From assembly GCA_012521525.1 (NCBI GenBank), contig JAAYMG010000299.1, positions 1 through 18,740 on the forward strand: a stretch of 18,740 bases of DNA, in the 5' to 3' direction. This DNA comes from Clostridiales bacterium. GTDB taxonomy: Bacteria > Bacillota > Clostridia > Oscillospirales > JAAYOS01. The translations under genes were made by a program, and so were the position numbers. Within the stretch, counting starts at the first letter, position 1; every line of letters starts with the position of its first letter. The notes below the pieces were generated by a model that was not told the origin of the DNA, made no database searches, and saw only the letters and a list, made by a program, of their open reading frames with translations. Of the stretch, positions 15,186 to 18,740 are shown piece by piece.

Positions 15186-16067
15186 TCATTCTATCAGGCC
15201 ATACTGCGGATTCAGTATATCTTTCAGATACTCATACGGTATATCGAACTGGATCAGGCCCGCGGCAAACGGCGCAAGGTCGTATACCTGGAAGTATACG
15301 TGAAGGCTGTCTTCCGTCAGTACGAAAGCTTCTTTGTCATACGTCGCATCAAGCAGCTCATGATAATTGTCGAAGTACATCGCATCGCCTTTTTCAACGT
15401 TTTTGTCCATCTCGGCAAGGATATACTGTTTGATCCGCGTAGTGTACTCCTCCTCGCTCACGGTAAACAGGTTGTCGGCAGTGATCCTTGTCCCGTTGCT
15501 GAGGTCAAATGTCTCGCTCATAATGGCTATATTGTCATGCGCTCCGCCCTGATACGAAACAACCGTGATCATGAAGCTGACGATGCCGTCTTTATTATAT
15601 TCGGTGCTGAAAGAGAGATCCATGAACCTGTTCGCACTGTGCCCGTAGAGTTCCTCATCCTCGGCGACCAGCGTCAGCTCGTACTCAAATCCTTCGCGGT
15701 ACTTTTCCTTCATGTTTTCAAAGTACTCATTTATCATATCCGCGTTTTCCTGGTACTCACTGATCGTGATCTCGGGTACGGCTATGTAGAGCTCGCCCGT
15801 GATTTTCTCATTAGCACCTTCAAGGCTGTATTCCTTCTCGAAAAAGTTATCATTTATATCGGCAAATATATAGTCCGGCCCGGTAACTACCGGAGATTCT
15901 TCGGGTGTGGTTCCCGGCGTATCTGACGGTTCACCGTCTATCGGCGATCCGGATGCGGGCGGCTCTGAAGCCGATGGCACGGGCGATTGCTCTGCTCCTT
16001 CGGATCTGCATGCTGCCAGCATGACCATAAAAACGACGAGCAATAAAACAGTGATTCTTTTTGTCAA
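15186..16067 (-). CDS. DUF4163/DUF3298 domain lipoprotein (RsiV-like extracellular domain)
   Basis: A 293-residue secreted lipoprotein. The signal peptide is followed by a lipobox LAAC with the lipidated Cys at residue 20. A low-complexity Ser/Pro/Glu/Gly linker follows (about 21-65), a typical wall-spanning tether. The folded part has an N-terminal DUF4163-like region (about 68-165) with SFMITVVSYQGGAHD and a DUF3298-like region to the end (NLFTVSEEEYTTRIKQYI, then AAGLIQFDIPYEYLKDIL). The same pair forms the lysozyme-binding part of the anti-sigma factor RsiV, but here there is no cytoplasmic anti-sigma segment, and no sigma factor gene is next to it. Function is therefore unknown. The start is TTG, with GAGG 8 nt upstream. 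Confidence 0.83.
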   Translation of the reverse strand: MTKRITVLLLVVFMVMLAACRSEGAEQSPVPSASEPPASGSPIDGEPSDTPGTTPEESPVVTGPDYIFADINDNFFEKEYSLEGANEKITGELYIAVPEITISEYQENADMINEYFENMKEKYREGFEYELTLVAEDEELYGHSANRFMDLSFSTEYNKDGIVSFMITVVSYQGGAHDNIAIMSETFDLSNGTRITADNLFTVSEEEYTTRIKQYILAEMDKNVEKGDAMYFDNYHELLDATYDKEAFVLTEDSLHVYFQVYDLAPFAAGLIQFDIPYEYLKDILNPQYGLIE

Positions 16068-16146
16068 GCAAATCGCCTCGCTTTCTCACTTTCGACACGC
16101 CGTACCGCTTTTCATCACAGGCGGCGGACATTGCCAAGTTTCTTCT

Positions 16147-16175
16147 ATTCTAACAAAAACAGACTGTATTAACAA
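16147..16175 (-). promoter_or_regulatory. Promoter of the lipoprotein gene
   Basis: On the minus strand TTGTTA (16175-16170) and TAGAAT (16152-16147) are separated by 17 bp, 80 bp upstream of the TTG start. It may also drive gltX, since no strong terminator or clear promoter is seen between those two genes. Confidence 0.55.
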
Positions 16176-16334
16176 TAACAAGAATGAACAAATAATTGCC
16201 GTAAAATCGAATTTTGATATGATTTTAGACTTATCGCCGGTTTTCCGGTGACGTATCGGACGGTCCCATCACTGCAAACCGTTTCGCTGCAACCGGTTAG
16301 TCATTGTTAAATGTAAAAATACCCGAACATATGT

Positions 16335-16363
16335 TTGATATTAAATGAGATATATGATATACT
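16335..16363 (+). promoter_or_regulatory. Promoter of the radical SAM / DNA metabolism operon
   Basis: TTGATA (16335-16340) and TATACT (16358-16363) are separated by 17 bp, a strong sigma-A match. Transcription would begin near 16370, giving an unusually long leader of about 230 nt before the ATG at 16603. Confidence 0.65.
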
Positions 16364-16406
16364 ATTGCCATAACAATAAATAGCAAAATTACGAATGGTC
16401 TATACA

Positions 16407-16512
16407 GATATCTAAACCTATCTACACCTAACCTGATATCCATACCTGATATCAACACTTAATAATATCTACACTTAATATCTACAATGATATCTACACT
16501 TGATATCTACTC
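16407..16512. repeat. GATATC-containing degenerate tandem repeat in the radical SAM leader
   Basis: Units of about 13-15 bp resemble GATATCTACACTTA. GATATC itself is present at 16407, 16435, 16449, 16489 and 16502, and ATCTACACTT at 16468-16477 and 16492-16501. Further decayed units lie between these. The array would be transcribed as part of the 5' leader. Spacing is irregular, so it is an old or imperfect array. Confidence 0.7.
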
Positions 16513-16602
16513 ATATATCGAACCGATATGTCGATGCGATGCTTTTCAGCTCTGGATCCACCAAGCACCGATGTGTATTTCGTAACCTGATAAGGTGATT
16601 AT

Positions 16603-17943
16603 ATGCTGGAAGAAAAACTGAGAATATTGGGTGACGCCGCAAAGTATGATGCGTCCTGTTCCTCATCGGGCAGCGGACGTGCAGGCAAGGACGGTTTCGG
16701 AAACGCCCACATGGCAGGCATCTGCCATACCTGGGCGGCCGACGGCCGATGCATATCCCTCCTGAAAGTGCTCATGTCAAATGATTGCATCTACAACTGT
16801 GCATATTGCGTCAACCGCAGGGAAAATGACGTGCCGCGCGCGAGCTTTACGCCTGAAGAGCTCGCAGCCCTCACTGCGGAATTTTACCGGCGCAACTATA
16901 TCGAGGGGCTTTTTCTCAGCTCGGCAGTAGTCCATTCCCCCGATTATACAATGGAGCTGATGATACAGACACTCAGGATCCTTCGAAAATCATACCGCTT
17001 CTATGGGTATATCCACGTCAAAGTAATACCCGGTTCCGATCCGATGCTGTTATATGAAGCGGGGTTGCTTGCGGACAGGCTGAGCGTGAATATCGAGCTG
17101 CCGTCCGAAAAGTCGCTCAAACTCCTGGCGCCCCAGAAAAAGAAGGACGCCATAATACGGCCCATGGAGTCGATAAAGCAAAACAAGCTGCAAAACGCGG
17201 AGGAGCGAAGGCTGTTCAAATCCGCACCCATGTTTGCCCCCGCCGGTCAGACCACCCAATTAATCATCGGAGCGACACCCGACACCGACTTCACGATCCT
17301 TCAGCTGTCAAAGAATCTCTACCGCAGGTACAACATGAAAAGGGTATACTTTTCGGCATATATCCCGGTGGGCCGGCATCCCATACTTCCCGGCCCCGAT
17401 GTCCCTACCCCGCTGCTTCGGGAGCACAGGCTCTATCAGGCCGACTGGCTGATGCGATTTTATCAGTTTGACGCTGACGAGATCCTCGACAGCGATAACC
17501 CCAATCTTGACCCCTATCTCGACCCCAAATGCGCATGGGCACTCAGGCATCCCGATCTGTTCCCCGTAGAGGTGAACACCGCTGATTATGAGCTTCTGTT
17601 GCGGGTCCCCGGGATCGGTGTGACCTCGGCAAGAAGGATAGTCGAAGCGAGAAGGCATAAAAAGCTGGATCTCGACGACCTGCGAAAGATGGGCTGCGTC
17701 ATGAAGCGTGCCCAGTATTTCGTAACCGCAAAGGGCAGGTATTCCGCTCCGGTCCCGCCCGACAACCCGTTGTTGAAAGACATCCTTGTGGAAGGCACTC
17801 CATATCCCCAGATGTCTCTGTTCGATGCGCCCGAAACACCGCTGCTGCAAAGCGCCGGCAAGCTCTCATTATCTGACTCTACCCTTGCCGCACTGCAATC
17901 TCTGCCTCTGCCTCTGCCCGCCGGTGCAAAGATCGAGATCTAA
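16603..17943 (+). CDS. Putative DNA modification/repair radical SAM protein (TIGR03916-like)
   Basis: A 446-residue radical SAM enzyme. The 4Fe-4S cluster motif CX3CX2C is at Cys62, Cys66 and Cys69 (DCIYNCAYC), and the barrel extends to about 290. A helix-hairpin-helix follows at about 326-375, with VPGIG at 335-339 and a basic stretch, which suggests DNA binding. The N-terminal KYDASC and GICHTW, and the late PQMSLF, fit the family described as a UDG-linked radical SAM protein. It resembles spore photoproduct lyase only in the broad sense; the actual substrate is unknown. The ATG has AAGGTG at 16592-16597, and the gene has a strong promoter and a long repeat-bearing leader. The 3' end contains three perfect TCTGCC hexamers (17901-17918), encoding LPLPLP in the tail. 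The partner gene starts 10 bp downstream. Confidence 0.88.
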   Translation: MLEEKLRILGDAAKYDASCSSSGSGRAGKDGFGNAHMAGICHTWAADGRCISLLKVLMSNDCIYNCAYCVNRRENDVPRASFTPEELAALTAEFYRRNYIEGLFLSSAVVHSPDYTMELMIQTLRILRKSYRFYGYIHVKVIPGSDPMLLYEAGLLADRLSVNIELPSEKSLKLLAPQKKKDAIIRPMESIKQNKLQNAEERRLFKSAPMFAPAGQTTQLIIGATPDTDFTILQLSKNLYRRYNMKRVYFSAYIPVGRHPILPGPDVPTPLLREHRLYQADWLMRFYQFDADEILDSDNPNLDPYLDPKCAWALRHPDLFPVEVNTADYELLLRVPGIGVTSARRIVEARRHKKLDLDDLRKMGCVMKRAQYFVTAKGRYSAPVPPDNPLLKDILVEGTPYPQMSLFDAPETPLLQSAGKLSLSDSTLAALQSLPLPLPAGAKIEI

Positions 17944-17953
17944 GGTGTACTTT

Positions 17954-18679
17954 ATGGTCTATTATTATGACAACACATTCGACGGCCTGATGACAGCGAT
18001 CTTCGAAATTTATTCCGCCCGTGACGAAGAAGCCATGATAGAACCCGCAACAGACAGCGCTCCTTTGACCCTGTACGAGACTCGCAGTGTCGTGACGGAC
18101 ACCGGAAAATCAAACCGGGTGCAAAAAGGCCTGCGAAGGCTTGGCCCGGACGTCCTTGAACGGCTATACATAGCCTGGCTTTCACGTGAGGAAGGCGTTG
18201 AAAATCTGATACTCGCAGCTGTCAGGGTCGGATTTGCTTCGGGTAAGGATCCGTTCGAACAGCGTACGCATGAGTCTGTATATAAACTGGACTCGATCCG
18301 GGCCAAGGTAAGCCGGGAAAGAGAGCGCATGCTGCAATTCGTGCGCTTCAAAAAGCTGGCGGACAACCTCTATGCGGCGGATATCGAACCTCAATACGAC
18401 GTGCTTGAGCTGATAGGTGACCACTTCCACGGCCGCTTCCCGCAGTCGAGATTCATGATAAGGAACCTGAGACACCATACTGCCATAATAGCTGCCCCGT
18501 CCGGCTGGTATATAACCACGTTGCCCGAAGACAATCCCCCGCTCCCCAAGGACGGTGAATATGAGGATCTTTGGCGGGTGTATTTCAAAGCGATCGCGAA
18601 CGAGTCCAGGAAGAACCTGAAATTACAGCAGCAATTCGTGCCGTTGAAGTACAGAAAGCATCTGACAGAATTCAACTGA
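17954..18679 (+). CDS. Probable DNA metabolism protein, partner of the radical SAM enzyme (TIGR03915-like)
   Basis: A 241-residue protein of unknown activity that in many Clostridia and other bacteria is encoded next to the radical SAM protein; in some species it is fused to a uracil-DNA glycosylase-family domain. Visible family marks are YYYDNTFDGLMTAIFEIY at the N-terminus, the central basic segment KVSRERERMLQFVRFKKL (about 115-132), GRFPQSRFMIRNLRHHTA, and the ending LQQQFVPLKYRKHLTEF. No C-terminal glycosylase domain is present, so this is the stand-alone form. The true start is the ATG at 17954, with AAGGTG 6 nt upstream. The frame is open further back into the preceding gene, but that part is a shadow. 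The pair is clearly co-transcribed and probably forms one enzyme system. Confidence 0.87.
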   Translation: MVYYYDNTFDGLMTAIFEIYSARDEEAMIEPATDSAPLTLYETRSVVTDTGKSNRVQKGLRRLGPDVLERLYIAWLSREEGVENLILAAVRVGFASGKDPFEQRTHESVYKLDSIRAKVSRERERMLQFVRFKKLADNLYAADIEPQYDVLELIGDHFHGRFPQSRFMIRNLRHHTAIIAAPSGWYITTLPEDNPPLPKDGEYEDLWRVYFKAIANESRKNLKLQQQFVPLKYRKHLTEFN

Positions 18680-18740
18680 TATGTCTGATGGGAATGGATA
18701 AAAGGATCTATATTGCGGGGATCAAAGATAGGATCAAATA

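Larger units (their letters stand above)
16068..16602. other. 535-bp divergent spacer: promoters, hairpin and repeats, no gene seen
   Basis: This long spacer holds the lipoprotein promoter (16147-16175), a 6-bp GC-rich hairpin CGCCGG-TTTT-CCGGTG (16235-16250) without a U-tract, and the radical SAM promoter (16335-16363). A repeat array (16407-16512) fills the leader. The open frames crossing it have no recognisable protein features and cover promoter sequence, so none is called. No tRNA or known riboswitch was recognised. Confidence 0.6.

Noticed and set aside
16235..16250. GC-rich hairpin CGCCGG-TTTT-CCGGTG in the divergent spacer
   Set aside because: It has no U-tract on either strand and is between divergent genes, where a terminator is not expected; too short to call an RNA element.
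17786..17953. Upstream extension of the TIGR03915-like frame
   Set aside because: It lies inside the radical SAM gene; the ATG at 17954 has AAGGTG upstream and begins with the family's YYYDNTFDG motif.
18688..18740. Possible start of another plus-strand gene (MGMDKRIYIAGIKDR...)
   Set aside because: Only about 17 codons are visible before the window ends, the Shine-Dalgarno is weak, and the sequence contains a short GGATCAAA repeat like other spacers.

Overview
The window looks like a chromosomal segment from an anaerobic Bacillota of the class Clostridia, probably an uncultured gut or rumen type. Reasons: the neighbouring MltG and U32 peptidase genes recall the B. subtilis yrrL-yrrN/O block; a TagA-type glycosyltransferase sits next to thymidylate kinase; a clostridial-style GlnRS lies beside a 555-residue GluRS; there is a DUF4163/DUF3298 lipoprotein; and there is a radical SAM / 'DNA metabolism protein' pair that is common in Clostridia. 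Strong Shine-Dalgarno sites, sigma-A-like promoters and TTG/GTG starts agree. No rRNA, tRNA, phage, IS element or CRISPR array was seen.

Layout. (1) 253-1302 (+): galactose mutarotase, followed by a hairpin at 1435-1467 that can serve as a terminator on both strands. (2) 7909-1578 (-): a tight seven-gene operon, in order of transcription DUF2156 protein, Eis-like GNAT acetyltransferase, DJ-1/PfpI protein, 5-formyl-THF cyclo-ligase, MltG, U32 peptidase-like protein and YfcE-like phosphodiesterase. Gaps run from an 8-bp overlap to 59 bp. (3) 9649-8207 (-): TagA/WecG glycosyltransferase and thymidylate kinase, with a well-formed promoter. (4) 9773-10276 (+): a hypoxanthine-DNA glycosylase-like protein of UDG family 6. 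(5) 11333-10413 (-): a receiver-GGDEF protein with a variant GGDDF site. (6) 16067-11551 (-): DUF3298 lipoprotein, GluRS and GlnRS; GlnRS has its own promoter. (7) 16603-18679 (+): a SplB-like radical SAM protein with a helix-hairpin-helix, followed 10 bp later by its partner protein. These match the TIGR03916 and TIGR03915 families, whose reaction is, to my knowledge, unknown.

Two things stand out. The first is the radical SAM/DNA-metabolism pair, in a window that also carries a UDG-superfamily enzyme. The second is that nearly every longer intergenic spacer is made of degenerate short tandem repeats, each spacer with its own unit: about 12-15 bp at 8014-8188, about 13-15 bp at 16407-16512, 39 bp at 13307-13461, and looser arrays elsewhere. 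In the clearest case the 39-bp unit includes the last codons and stop of gltX, so the 3' end of a gene appears to have been copied outward into the spacer. All identifications come from reading motifs by eye; no database search was run.
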